A stretch of DNA of 64,000 nucleotides from Gambelia wislizenii. Its lineage: Eukaryota > Chordata > Lepidosauria > Squamata > Crotaphytidae. The DNA lies in NCBI GenBank assembly GCA_030847615.1, contig JAUMIR010000015.1:5783501-5847500 (forward strand), written 5' to 3'. The notes under the pieces were generated by a model, which worked only from the letters and a program-made list of their open reading frames with translations, was not told the origin of the DNA and searched no databases. Below, one piece after another: positions 1-10,333 of this stretch (its first letter is position 1; every line of letters begins with the position of its first letter). Made by a program: the position numbers and the translations under genes.

Positions 1-880
1 AATCATTCCCGACGGATGGCCATCCAGCCTCTGTTTACAAATTGCCAAAGATGGTGACCCCACCATACTCCCAGGCAGTGCACTCCACTTCCAAACAGCT
101 CTTACTGTCAGGAAGTTCTTCCTAATGTTTAGGTGGAATCTCTTTTCCTGTAGTTTGAAACCATTGCTCCATGTCTCTGGAGCAGCAGAAAACAAGCTTG
201 CTCCATTCTCAGTATGACATCCCTTCAAACATTTGAACATGGCTGTCATGACTGAAGAGAGGCTAACCTTCTCTTCCCCAGGCTAAACACACCCATCTCC
301 CTAAGCCGCTCCTCATAGGGCATCATGGCTTCCAGACCTTTCACCATCCTGGTCGCCTTCCTCTAGACACATTCCAGTTTGTCAATAACATTCTTGAATT
401 ATGGTGCCCAGAACTGGACACAGTATTGCAAGTGAGATCTGACCAAAGCAGAATAGAGTGACACCATTACCTCCTTTGATCTAGACACTATTGATGCAGC
501 CTAGAATTGCATTGGCTTTTCTGGCTGCCGCATCACACTGCTGACTCATGTTCAGCTTGTGGTCCACTAAGACTCCTAGACCCCTTTTGCATGTACTGCC
601 ATCAAGCCAGGTGTCCCCCATCCTATATCTGTGCATTTCATTTTTACCACCCAAGTGTAGTATCCTACATTTCTCCCTGTTGAAATTAATTTCATTTATT
701 TTTGGCCCAGCTTTCTAGTTGGTTAAGGTCATTTTGGATTCTGATCCTGTCCTCTGGGGTATTAGCTACCCCTCCTAATTTGGTGTCATCTGCAAACTTG
801 ATAAGCATGTGCTGTATTCCCTCAGCCAAGTCATTGATAGAGATGTTGAATAGCACTGGGCCCAGGACAGAACTCTCTGG
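1..880 (-). mobile_element. CR1 LINE fragment, reverse transcriptase 3' part
   Basis: Read on the minus strand this encodes decayed CR1 reverse transcriptase. The clearest block (about 730-880) reads [12 protein letters not shown] and then [10 protein letters not shown], which is the FADD catalytic motif of the CR1 RT. Further frames downstream, towards position 1, show the CR1 C-terminus ([29 protein letters not shown]). Several stops and frameshifts are present, so it is a dead copy. The CR1 3' tail is cut off by the window edge. Confidence 0.9.
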
Positions 881-1603
881 CGAATGGGGCTGATATCTCA
901 GTTCTCTCCCCACTGCTAACACTGTTCCAGGGTCCATACCCCTTCCCCTCCTAGATCTCACTGTTTGTTTTCAACTTAGTAAGCAGAGCAACCAAGCACT
1001 CTTGTCTTCTGTGAGCTGTAGGATCTTAGAGGGAGTTTCTGGCTTAGGGGCTCTTAACAATACATTATTGCATGCCCTTTAAACAAACAAACAAACCCCA
1101 TGCATATTACAAAATTGAGCACAAATAGCTTTTATTATATTGGGCTGATGGTGTGTGCATGAATTCAATTTATTTTTCAGTTGCATCAGCCATTGGAGCA
1201 TTAAAGAGCATACAGCGAAAGCAACCAAGGAGGGTGTGTGGATCCAGTCATCAGCATTAAATGAAAACCATGACCATGAGATTCGTCAGGACCTTTGCAA
1301 ATTTGGGCCTAACATCTCTCAACAGATTACAACAGATTAGCCCAGGAGATTTTATCTAACCCAAATGAGAGCAGCATATTTCTCAGAGCAGACAAAGAAA
1401 AAGAAAAAAAGAAAAGAAAAAGAGGAAGAAAAAAAAGAAACAGAAAATCTGTAATATTTTTTCTCTGTGTTACAAAACAGAAAAACAGAGGTTGTGGTTA
1501 CTTAGTTTAAATATTACCCCTTTTCTAAACCCTAGGGAGAATCTTTACACATAAAAATCACACTGCAATGACTACTTTACAGGGATAGTTAATATAGTAA
1601 GTC
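881..1603. other. No gene seen; unclassified intergenic DNA
   Basis: I see no coding signature here. There is a short (AAAC)n run near 1081-1095 and a purine-rich A/G stretch at about 1393-1445. Confidence 0.5.
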
Positions 1604-1826
1604 GAGAGCCAGTGGGGTGTTGTGGTTTGAGTGTTGGACTAAGACTTGAATCCTTGCTCTGCCATAGAAACCCACTGGATGACCTTCAGCAAGTCACACT
1701 CTCTCAGCCTCAGAGGAAGGCAAAGGCACCCCCCCCGCCAAACAAACCTTGCCAAGAAAACCCTGTGATAGGTTCACCTTATGGATGCCATAAGTCAGAA
1801 ACAACTCAAAATCACACAACAACAAA
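1604..1826 (+). mobile_element. tRNA-derived SINE with BovB-like tail
   Basis: The head resembles the other SINE copies in this window (TGTGGTTTGAGTGTTGGACTA). The middle carries the CACTCTCTCAGCCTCAGAGG block. The end reads CATAAGTCAGAAACAACTC and then an ACAACAAC tail, which resembles the 3' end of squamate BovB LINEs and suggests BovB-dependent mobilisation. A homopolymer C run interrupts the middle. Confidence 0.85.
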
Positions 1827-2379
1827 GCTAATATAATAACCAGATGATTCCCTTCTGCATTATGGCTGTCTTTGCATTAAAACTAAATGGGGGAAGAAGA
1901 CAATTTAACTATGAGAATTTTGTAAATGTTGTGGGGCAGAGACTGACCCTCCCCCCCCTTTTTTTTTTGCTTCTGGGTAAAGCATCCAATTAAAAATTTA
2001 AGCCACAATAATTTGACCTGAACACACCAAGTGGTAAAAACTAAGTAAATTTATAAATTCACCCCATTTTAATTATAAAGATATCAACCATACCACTTTT
2101 CATTTCGAAAGTTGCAATGTTGCAGGGTTAAACTCTACAAAAAGGCAATCAAACCAAGTAATAAGCCATCAAAACAGAGACAAAATGATACGTTTCATGA
2201 AAAAAGTATTTTTGATATTTAGCAATACAGTATTTTCAGATGAGGGCTGTATTTATTGCTCTCTTACAAAAATACAGAAATCTATGCTCAAAAGGATTAA
2301 GGAGATGTTTAATTAAGGAGATGTTTAAAAAGGAGAATTAAGGAGATGGTTTAAAATGGTCAAATTAGTCCCAGTTTTG
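1827..2379. other. AT-rich DNA, no gene seen
   Basis: No recognisable element. A small degenerate tandem repeat based on TTAAGGAGATG occurs three times at about 2297-2350. Confidence 0.5.
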
Positions 2380-2387
2380 CTCTAAAG

Positions 2388-2775
2388 CAGTGGCTCTTAA
2401 CCTTTTCTTTACCAGGGACTCCCCTTTAAACCTCTTTTGTTGCCATGGACCCCCAAAACTTAACTCAAGATTTAAAACAATAATGATGATGATGACAATG
2501 ATGATGATATAATTACACCATCCATTAAACCTTTCTTCAGAGGAACTGGAGGGTGAGGGAAGACTTTTTCTCTTGCTTCTTTAAGCAAGTTTGTGGCTGG
2601 AGCAGATTGAATGGCAATGCGCAGGACAAGCCAGCCTGCCTTTGCCTTGGCCTGTCATACTGTAGCCACTCCATGCAGAGAGGAGGTGGGCCAAGCAGCC
2701 TTCAAGCCTTTACAGACCCCCTGTGAGGACATTGCGGACCCCTGGGGGTCTGCGACCACAGGTTAAGAACCACTG
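2388..2775. mobile_element. Non-autonomous hAT transposon with intact target duplication
   Basis: The ends are CAGTGGCTCTTAACC and, inverted, GGTTAAGAACCACTG. They are flanked on both sides by the identical 8-bp sequence CTCTAAAG (2380-2387 and 2776-2783). The CAGTG terminus and the 8-bp duplication are hallmarks of hAT elements. The 388-bp body has no open transposase frame and includes a GATGATGAT microsatellite, so it is a deletion derivative. Confidence 0.9.
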
Positions 2776-2867
2776 CTCTAAAGCGAAGGGATGCAGATGT
2801 AATTATTCTGGAGGTCTGTGGCTATTTGATCCCACCGATTTTAATCTTAATCTTAATTTAAGAATTA

Positions 2868-2908
2868 GGAATATAGTATATTTGATACTTTCAAATATAC
2901 TATATTCC
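2868..2908. repeat. Perfect 18-bp inverted repeat with 5-nt loop
   Basis: Positions 2868-2885 and 2891-2908 are exact reverse complements around the loop TACTT. The stem is AT-rich. It sits immediately upstream of the duplicated 101-bp segment, but the second copy of that segment lacks it. Confidence 0.9.
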
Positions 2909-2914
2909 TATAAT

Positions 2915-3015
2915 AATATTTTATTGGGTTTTTTTTCATTTCCAAATAGGTATAATTATAATGTGTAAATATAATGTGATTATAGTGTGTTTAGATTAAA
3001 GGGAAAAATACATTA
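2915..3015. repeat. 101-bp segment duplicated at 5615-5714 (copy A)
   Basis: This AT-rich segment matches 5615-5714 with a single one-base length difference in the G run before the T tract. It begins with a T tract that could be the complement of a retrotransposon A tail. I do not recognise the family. Confidence 0.85.
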
Positions 3016-3599
3016 TTTACCACAGCATTTACCACAGCATTTATGATGGAGATGTCAAAACCCGGGTGAAAATAGGTTACATATTTTCACTCCTGCCCCA
3101 AAGGATACAATTTTTGGCAACAAGTTCTACAAACTGCAAAAGAGATAACAGGATATGAAAGAGATCCATCTCTGGAAGCCACACTTCTAGGCTGCATTGA
3201 ACATGGTGCTCAAAAAATCTAGAATTAATTATGTGCCTCTTAACTGTTGGGAGGCAAGCATTCGTCTAAGGTGCAGCTAGACACATTTTGTCCAGGAGGA
3301 AAACAAAATACGCAGTAGGAAATAGGACTGCAGTTGGCAATACAGAATATAATCAGGGATAAAGTTAATTTTAAAAATGCAATGATGAGAAAAAGAGTAA
3401 GAAATAGAAATTTAAAATGACTACCATTCTCTTTCAGTCTTCACTAACCTAATATTAATGTTATTAGGGCTAGTAAAAAATGACCCACTTAGTCAACTTA
3501 CATTGACTCCTACCAATAAAAAGTTTACCTCAGTATGTGACAATTACCTGGCAGTACCAATGCAGAAGAGAAGACAGCCTGATTGTGCAGTGTGTAAAA
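3016..3599. other. No gene seen; unclassified
   Basis: AT-rich sequence with no coding or repeat signature I can name. Confidence 0.45.
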
Positions 3600-3692
3600 A
3601 TGTTATTTTTTGTTATTTGCTGTCAAATCAGCACCAACTTACAGCAACCCTATGCATGAGCTCCAGTCAGCAACAGCTCTGCTAAGGGTTTG
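3600..3692 (-). mobile_element. BovB-like LINE or SINE 3' tail fragment
   Basis: On the minus strand it reads CATAGGGTTGC, TAAGTTGG and then GCAAATAACA, the pattern seen at the 3' ends of squamate BovB LINEs and BovB-tailed SINEs. Too short for a firm family call. Confidence 0.55.
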
Positions 3693-3877
3693 CAAAAAAC
3701 GGAGCAATTTCAGCTAAGGCTTTTGTACTTTGGACTTATCATAAAGCAACATGACTCAAGAGAAAAGACAATAATGCTTGATAAAATGGAAAGCAGTAGG
3801 AAGAGAAGGAGATCGTATCACAGGTGGATGGACTTCATCAAGGAAGCCACGGCTGCTGCCCTGAGTTTGCTTGAAGG

Positions 3878-3899
3878 TCTCTCTCTCTCTCTCTCTCTT
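3878..3899. repeat. (CT)n microsatellite
   Basis: Uninterrupted CT dinucleotides at the junction between the BovB fragment and the following AT-rich insertion. Confidence 0.95.
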
Positions 3900-3900
3900 T

Positions 3901-4378
3901 AAAAATATACTTTTTATTAATTTTTTGAACATGGATAACACGAAATGACAAAACGTACTAAATACTAAATATTCAAGAAGGAAAGAAATAGAAAAAAATG
4001 GAAAGGAGGAAATAAAAGAGGGAAAGAAGAAAGAAAACAAAGAGAAAATACAACATATATCGTAGTGTGTGTGGTTTCACTTATCCATGGTTTCACTTAT
4101 CCACGTCCAAAAAAAATGTTCTCTCTAGGCATTTCTAGGTCCTCCAGTACGATTCTATGGTCAATTTCCAGTGTTCATCTCATTAAAAATAATAGGGTTT
4201 CCTATTATCCACAGTTTCAGGTATCCATGGAGGTTCTTGGAACATACCCCTCATAGATACAGAGGTTGATCTGTATTAACTACAATTAAAATTAACCTAA
4301 CCTGACACTAAGACTAATACACCATACTAGACTAAACACTTAACACTAACTACTAATTAACACATCACGATGTCTCTT
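3901..4378 (-). mobile_element. Probable antisense L1 3' end, interrupted by a MITE
   Basis: It begins with a T-rich stretch (complement of an A tail). After a nested MITE it continues with a low-complexity run rich in CTAAC and TTAAC motifs, as in untranslated ends of L1-type LINEs. No coding part remains. The L1 assignment is inference from composition and tail only. Confidence 0.4.
4065..4273. mobile_element. Tigger/pogo-like MITE, type 2
   Basis: Flanked by TA on both sides (4063-4064, 4274-4275) and homologous along its length to the element at 40813-41033 (shared blocks ATTTCTAGG, ATTCTATGGTCAA, AATAATAGG, CCTATTAT, CAGTTTCAGGTATCCA). The left terminus is degraded by a GT run. TA target duplications and tatccac-type ends point to the pogo/Tigger group. 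No transposase is encoded. Confidence 0.7.
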
Positions 4379-4455
4379 TTGAAGGTTTCTCATGCTGAGA
4401 GCGCATTGCTGTTTAAGTCAAAGATGACTTGATGGCAAATGACAGCAACAACTTC

Positions 4456-4932
4456 AACAACAGCAAAATCTTGCAAATTTTCTGACAAAGAATGCCATGG
4501 GAACTCCTTTCGAAACAACTCTAAAGCAGAACAACTGAGTACTCCAAAAATGATTGCTGGACAGTTTGGGGTTGTTGTTTTTTGTTGTTTTTTAATTGCC
4601 AGTTTCTGCAGCATCATTCACGCAGGGTGAAGAAACAAAGCTGGGAAATGCATCACTCAAATATCACCTTTCTGGTGTGAGATCAAAGGACAGCAGACAC
4701 AGCCCGGGTGGGGAGAGTAAGTGGGGGAACCCCTAATGTTGGAAATAGGTGAGAGCAAAATGTCACGCAGGCAGCAAAAGCTATATATGTATATTTTTAA
4801 CATGGTATATTTTAATCCTTTCACTATGTTTTTAATGCATTTTAACTGTCATAATTGAGTGATTATTTTTTAAATGGAACTGTTTATTTGATGCTTTTTA
4901 AGTTTTTGTATGAAATAGGTTCTTAATGTATA
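4456..4932. other. No gene seen; unclassified
   Basis: Mixed sequence with T/G-rich stretches (GTTGTTGTTTTTTG). I see no element boundary or coding signature. Confidence 0.45.
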
Positions 4933-5500
4933 ATCATAGAATCTTTGAGTTGGAAGGGGCCCAAGGGCCATCTAGTCCAACCACCTGCCATCCAGGAATA
5001 CACAACCCAAAGCACTCCTGAAAAATGCCCATCCAGCCTCTGTTTAAACACCTCCAAAGATGAAGAGTCCATCACCCTCCAATGCAGTCTAGTTCACTGT
5101 CCAATAGTTCTTACGGTAAATAAATTACTTCTCATTTTTAAATGGAATTTCTTTTCTTGTTATTGAATTGGCTGGTTTGAATTCTGACATCCCTTCAAAT
5201 ATTTAAACATGGCTCTCATGTCCCCTCTTAACCTTCTCTTCTCCTGGCTAAACATGCCCAGCTCCCTACGCCACTCCTCTTAGGGCATAATGGCTTCCAG
5301 ACCTCCCACCATCCTGGTCACCCTCCTCTGGACATGCTCCAATTTGTCACTATCCTTTTTGAATTGTGGTGCCCAGAAAAGGACACAGTATTCCAGGTGT
5401 GGTCAGACCAAAGCAGAATAAAGTGGCTACTATTACTTTCCTTGAGCTAGACACTATAGTCTTATTAATGCAGCCTAGAATCACATTGGCTTAATGTATT
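4933..5500 (-). mobile_element. CR1 LINE 3' fragment
   Basis: On the minus strand the 3' tail (ATCATAGAATC complement, GAGTTGGAAGGGGCC) is at 4933. The body extends through the typical CR1 segments for AACCTTCTCTTCTCC, GCCCAGCTCCCTA and CTGGACATGCTCC. Small internal deletions and stops make it non-coding. Confidence 0.9.
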
Positions 5501-5614
5501 TGCAGCATCAAAGATGGTCAAAGTCACCCACACTTTGCCGCAGAAATTCTGTGGTTTGAGCAACAAACACAAACATCATTATTTTTGTATTATTTTGTAT
5601 TATTATTTTTAATT

Positions 5615-5714
5615 AATATTTTATTGGTTTTTTTTCATTTCCAAATAGGTATAATTATAATGTGTAAATATAATGTGATTATAGTGTGTTTAGATTAAAG
5701 GGAAAAATACATTA
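5615..5714. repeat. 100-bp segment duplicated at 2915-3015 (copy B)
   Basis: Nearly identical to copy A. The flanks differ, so only this segment was copied. Either a young retroposed fragment or a local duplication would explain it. Confidence 0.85.
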
Positions 5715-6051
5715 GTGTTAGGATAGATTTATTTTTGTATTAGTAAGAAAAGAGGAAAATAATTAGTATTATTTTTGTATAATTGTTATGGCCTTTTGCG
5801 GTCGGGTGTATTTTTTAGTAGAATGGTCTTACTCCAATAAAAAATTCCCCAAAAAAATTCCCAAAGAAGACCATCAACAAATACCCCAAAACAGTAATAG
5901 GTATTATGTAAATTTGGTTACAATATACCATGAAAGCAATACCTACCACACATGCAAATAACAAATTATGATAAATACAAAAACCCAGAGCTGAATGAAA
6001 TTTTACATCTTACCACCAGAAAGTCAAAATACATAGAACAAAACCTAACGT
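5715..6051. other. No gene seen; unclassified AT-rich DNA
   Basis: A-rich and AT-rich sequence ending directly at a CR1 tail. No coding signature. Confidence 0.45.
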
Positions 6052-6124
6052 CATAGAATCATAGAATTGTAGAGTTGGAAGCGACCACAAGGGCCATCCA
6101 GTCCAACTCCCTGCCACACAGGAA
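6052..6124 (-). mobile_element. CR1 3' tail fragment
   Basis: The short segment TCATAGAATCATAGAATTG followed by GAGTTGGAAGCGACC and CCATCCAGTCCAACTCCCTG is the complement of the extreme CR1 3' end. About 70 bp, strongly 5' truncated. Confidence 0.85.
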
Positions 6125-6224
6125 ATCAGAATAAGACAAAAGAAATCAGGTCAAAATCAATTTGTTCTTTGACGGTTTTGAAAAAAATATACAAGCTCTA
6201 ATCTGCAGTGTGTTATTAAAAAAA

Positions 6225-6360
6225 TACCTCTAATTGTTGGCAAGTCAGATCAGCTGCTATGAAGATACATTCTCTAATTGCTGGCAAATTTGCAAAAATC
6301 CCCAATTATTGGCAGCCAATTTGTAACTTTTTGTGAAAAATAATCTTTAATTGCTGGCTG
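6225..6360. repeat. Four scattered copies of a TCTAATTGCTGGCAA motif
   Basis: Variants of this 15-mer occur near 6229, 6275, 6301 and 6347 with irregular spacing. The origin is not recognised. Confidence 0.5.
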
Positions 6361-6394
6361 GCTTCTTTTGTTTTGATTTTAAGTAGTGTTTTTT

Positions 6395-7213
6395 GTAGGT
6401 TGAATTTCTCGTTATAATCTGTGGAAATTTCAGGTCTTGAAAACAAGGTGCTGGGGGTGAGTTTTACAGACAGCATGGACTGCTAAAAAGACAAATAAAT
6501 AGGCCTGAGAGCAAATCAGGCCTGAACTTTCCCTAGAAGCCAAGATGGCTAAGCTGGTGCTGTCATACTTTTGATATATCATGAGAAACTAGAAAAGGCA
6601 ATAGTATTATCAGGTTTTCGAAACAGCAAGAAGGGACAGTCAAAATTAACAGCACGAAGGATTGAGAATGAAGATGTAGCTATTAAAAAATCAGCGTTCT
6701 GCCTAAATACCAAACAAAAGCATTGATTTCAGTTCACTTCGCCGTGCGTTTCTCGTCAAACTTTACATACTGTTTGCATTCATACATGAAATGATCCACA
6801 CATTTCTATATTTATGATGAGTCCATGCCTCAAAATACAGGATTTTTGGCATCTTATTCAGTTCATATATATATGGGCAAGCTTTCTGGCCCTCAAATAG
6901 GAGGCCTCCTTTATAATAAGGGATACCAGCCAGCCCTAGAAGGGACAAGCTTTTTCGTTCTCAAATAAGGGGCATCCTTTATTGTAAAGGATACCTGGAA
7001 ACCCTAAAAGACAATAATGAATGCTGGGAAAAGTGGAACACAGTAGAAAAAGGGCAAGCCCACATTACTGGTGGATTGATTCCATCAAGGCAGTCATGGC
7101 TGCCTTGAGTTTGTAAGTCCTGAGCAGGGCTGTGGATGATGGGAGTCTTGGAAGTCTCTCGCTCACCGGGTTGCCATAAGTTGAAGTTGGCTTGATCACA
7201 AATAACAACTTGA
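6395..7213 (+). mobile_element. BovB/RTE LINE 3' part, split by an unknown insertion
   Basis: The segment at about 6430-6612 (AGCCAAGATGGCTAAGCTGG, GCTAAAAAGACAAATAAATAG) corresponds to the BovB ORF2 C-terminal region. It resumes at about 6985 (AAAAGACAATAATGAATGCTG) and runs through GGTGGATTGATTCCATCAAGG to a CACAAATAACAAC tail. The interruption (about 6613-6984) is unclassified and contains two related CAAGCTTT...AGGGATACC blocks. Confidence 0.7.
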
Positions 7214-7330
7214 CTTGTATTTATGATTATTAGCTATTTGTACTGTTTGTAGATACTACCATCATGAAGTTTTGTAACTACCTTTCTGCAACATCTATGG
7301 GTATTTGTTTCTGTAATTGTGACAATGTTG

Positions 7331-7434
7331 ACATCCCTTCAAATATGTAAACATGGCTGTCATGTCCCCTCTTAACCTTCTCTTCCCCAGGCTAAACATA
7401 CCCAGCTCCCTAAGCCACCCCTCATAGAGCAATT
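7331..7434 (-). mobile_element. CR1 fragment
   Basis: Short antisense CR1 segment with GACATCCCTTCAAATATG, AACCTTCTCTTCCCCAGGC and CCCAGCTCCCTAAGCC, matching the other CR1 copies here. Confidence 0.85.
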
Positions 7435-8560
7435 AAAACAAAGCACAGCTAAAAATCTTATTATACAAAAGTTTTTTTTAAAAAAAAATAAAAATTCTAT
7501 TAAAAACATGAAGTTAAAATAGTTTAAAATACATTTTAAATAATCAGAAAGGTAAAATCACAGCACACCACCTTAGAAGACTGTACTTAATTGTTTGATT
7601 TTACTTTGCAATTTTTGTTTTCTAGTTTCTTTTCCCTTATTTATTTTTTAGTTTGTTTTGTGTATATCCCATTTTCTTCCCACATGGGACACAAGGAGGC
7701 TGACAACAAGACACAACAAAGTACAGATAGCCTCGCTGGGCTTTGGTTCCAGGACCCCCTGTGGATACCAACATCCGTGAATACTCAAGTCCCATTCTAT
7801 GCAATGGCATAGCAAAATGGTGCCCCTGATATAAGATGGCAAAATCAAGGCTTGCTTTTTGGATTATTATTTTTTTAAAAAATATTTTCAAGCCGTGGAT
7901 ATTTAAGTCCGTGGATACCAAATCTGTAGATATGGAGGGATAACTGTATAGCTCAAAATCTCATCATAGAAATGTTTTTAAATAACAAACTATTCTATTA
8001 AAAGCTCGAAGTTAAAGTAGTCTAAAACATATTTGAATATTTTTTTAAAAAAAGGATCTAAGCACAGCAGACCACATGGAAAGACCCTCATGCTATATGA
8101 GTGTAAGAGTCGAGGGCCTGACTAAATAAAAAAAGTCTTCACTTGCCCCGGAGAAAGAGAGCGGAGTAGAAGCTGACCAAGCCTCCCGTGAGAAGGTTCA
8201 CAGCCACTGCGAAGACCCTTTTCCATGTTTCCACCAAATGTATCCATGGGACAGAGGGAAGAGCCTTCCCCGAAGATCTCATGACACAGCCAGGTTTGTA
8301 TGGGAGAATACAATTGTGGACCTGGAGCTGTACAGGGCTTTATAGGTCATAACCAACATTATGAATTGTGCCTGGAAACAAACCAGCAGCCAGTGGAGCT
8401 GTTGCAACAAGGGAGTGATGTTCTCCCTGTAGCCAGTCCCAGTTCAGAATTTGGCTGCAGCTCTTTGGACCAACTGAAGTCTCAAAACCCTCTTCAAAGG
8501 CAGCCCCATACAGTATGTGTCACACTGGTCCAAATGGGATGTAACTCTGGCATGTGTCAT
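7435..8560 (-). mobile_element. Old LINE-derived dispersed repeat (CR1/L2-like 3' region), interrupted
   Basis: On the minus strand this has a LINE-type 3' end (complement of CCACATGGGACACAAGGAGG near 7680). Its upstream part includes GGGCTTTATAGGTCATAACC and CAGCAGCCAGTGGAGC (plus-strand reading, 8335-8402). I recall this family as widespread in squamate DNA but cannot name it. Related pieces are at 50396-50690 and 53656-53925. A Tigger-like MITE is nested at 7724-7947, and the AT-rich block at 7448-7575 is partly repeated at 7950-8085. Confidence 0.55.
7724..7947. mobile_element. Tigger/pogo-like MITE, type 1
   Basis: TA on each side (7722-7723, 7948-7949). The internal blocks TTTGGTTCCAGGACCCC, GTGGATACCA and ATGGCAAAATCAAGG are shared with the copies at 8600-8829 and 10103-10333. 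Right end GGAGGGATAACTG; the left end is mutated. No transposase. Confidence 0.85.
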
Positions 8561-9412
8561 TTGATTCCTCTATTGGGTGCCTTGTGGGAAATAGATGTAC
8601 AGTTCTCCCTTCACATTCGCTGGGGTTTGGTTCCAGGACCCTCCGTGAATATCCAAATCCGTGAATACTCAAGTCCCATTATATGCAATGGCATAGCAAA
8701 ATGGTGTCCCTTATATAAGATGGCAAAATCAAGGTTTGCTTTTTGGATTATTATTTTTTAAAGAATATTTTCAAGCCGTGACTATTTAAATCTGTGAATG
8801 CCAAATCCGTGAATATGGAGGGACAACTGTATAGTGTCTAGATTGAGGGAAGTCATAGTGCCACTCTGTTCTGCTTTGGTCAGACCTCACCTGGAATACT
8901 GTGTCCAGTTCTGGGCACCACAATTCAGGAAGGATATTGAGAAGCTGGAACATGTCTAGAGAAGGGCGACCAAAATGGCGGGAGGTCTGGAAGCCATGAT
9001 GCCCTCTGAGGAGCATCATAGGGAGCTGGGCATGTTTAGCCTGGAGAAGAGAAGGTGAAGAGGGGACATGATAGCCATGTTTAAATATCTGAAGGGATGT
9101 CATACTGAGGATGGAGCAAGCTTGTTTTCTGCTGCTCCAGAGACGAGGACACAGAACAATGGGTTCAAACTACAGGAAAAGAGATTCCACCTAAACATTA
9201 GGAAGAATGTCCTGAAGGTAAGAGCTGTTTGAGAGTGGAACGTACTGCCTGGGAGGGTGGTGGAGTCTCCTTCTGTGGTGGTTTTTAAACAGAGGCTGGA
9301 TGGTCAGCTGTTGGGTGTGCTTTGACTGTATGTTCCTGCATGGCAGAATGGGGTTGGTCTGCATGGCCCTTGTGGTCTCTTCCAACCCCATCATTGTATG
9401 ATTCTGTGACTG
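8560..9412 (+). mobile_element. CR1 LINE 3' part, split by a MITE
   Basis: Plus-strand CR1 with recognisable codons for [27 protein letters not shown], read as several short pieces with stops. It ends at about 9412 after GGCCCTTGTGGTCTCTTCC and ATTGTATGATTCTG. The MITE at 8600-8829 lies inside it: CR1-like sequence resumes directly after the second TA (TAGTGTCTAGATTGAGGG). Confidence 0.9.
8600..8829. mobile_element. Tigger/pogo-like MITE, type 1, inside CR1
   Basis: The ends are CAGTTCTCCCTTC and (inverted) CAGTTGTCCCTCC, flanked by TA at 8598-8599 and 8830-8831. Its left end contains CACATTCGCTGGGG, resembling the terminus of the giant element at 27883. Confidence 0.9.
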
Positions 9413-9890
9413 GGACTCCATTACTTTTCTTGCACCCTGACAAACACCTAGCTGTGCTACCTTCTGAAGTTGTCCTTAAACCCACAAGTGCCACCAAGCC
9501 CTGGCCTTCATCTCTCTCCCCCTCACCCCACATACCTCGCATGATGATGGTGTCTTATGGGGAGGAGGTGCCAATGGTTAGATTCAGGAACACCTGATCT
9601 GCTCCAGGTGGTGCCACTGCAGCGGCTCTGGGAGAGCTGGCTTTCTGGAGGCTGTGCTCACGTGTGTGTCCGATCTCCTTTTTCTAAAGCACACCAGTGT
9701 CAACAAGGGTGCGTGCATACAGGTGACATGGAACACCCAAACAACAGGGGTGCCTATCAGCCAATCAGAAGGCCCTGTTGTATTTTGGGAGGGGAGGAGG
9801 GAGAAGAAGAGAGAAGCTGAGAACCGTGAGGTGGAAAGTTCCAAACCCACAAAAGACGAAAAAGAGAAAGAGAACAAAAGAGCCACAAAA
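9413..9890. other. No gene seen; unclassified
   Basis: Moderate-GC DNA with no recognised repeat. Short open frames exist on both strands, but none has a coding signature. Confidence 0.45.
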
Positions 9891-9926
<36 letters not shown>

Positions 9927-9927
9927 A
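9891..9927. repeat. (GAAA)n microsatellite
   Basis: About nine tandem GAAA units within a longer A/G-rich tract. Confidence 0.95.
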
Positions 9928-10102
9928 GTTTCCACTTGCACAAGGTGGAATGAGGGAGGGGGGGGTCTACTCTGAGAAAGAGGATTGGAGACACAGGTCA
10001 GAATTGGGTATTTTAAATTTTGAGGCAAATTTACATTTCTGGAAGGAAATTTTGGACCCTATCTATAACACTACCACCCAGTCCAAAGCTCATAGGGATA
10101 TA

Positions 10103-10333
10103 CAGTTGTCCCTCCATATCCACAGATTTGGTATCCATGGATTTAAGTTTTCACAGTTTGAAAATATTCTTTAAAAAATAATAATCCAAAGAGCAAACCT
10201 TGATTTTGCTATCTTATATAAGGGACACCATTTTGCTATGCCACTTGCATATAATGGGACTTGTGTATTCACAGATTTTGGTATCCACAGGGGGTCCTGG
10301 AACCAAACCCCAGTGAATAGGAAGGGACAACTG
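10103..10333. mobile_element. Tigger/pogo-like MITE, type 1, well preserved
   Basis: The best preserved small copy. The left end is CAGTTGTCCCTCCATATCC and the right end is the inverse of CAGTTGTCCCTTCC. TA occurs at 10101-10102 and 10334-10335. At 231 bp and without an open frame, it depends on a transposase encoded elsewhere. It shares its first 13 bases exactly with the giant element at 27883. Confidence 0.93.

Larger units (their letters stand above)
3700..4455 (+). mobile_element. BovB/RTE LINE ORF2 C-terminus, split by another insertion
   Basis: At 3700-3877 the plus strand encodes a peptide of the form LYFGLI..HDSREKTIMLDKME followed by a basic stretch and RWMDFIKEA. This corresponds to the extreme C-terminus of BovB-type reverse transcriptase. 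The BovB sequence resumes at about 4379 and ends near 4455 with GATGACTTGATGGCAAATGAC and a CAACAAC tail. The intervening 3878-4378 is a CT microsatellite plus an L1-like antisense piece. Confidence 0.7.

Noticed and set aside
8300..8761. A 153-codon plus-strand frame
   Set aside because: It runs across an old LINE-derived repeat and into a Tigger-like MITE, so it cannot be a conserved protein.
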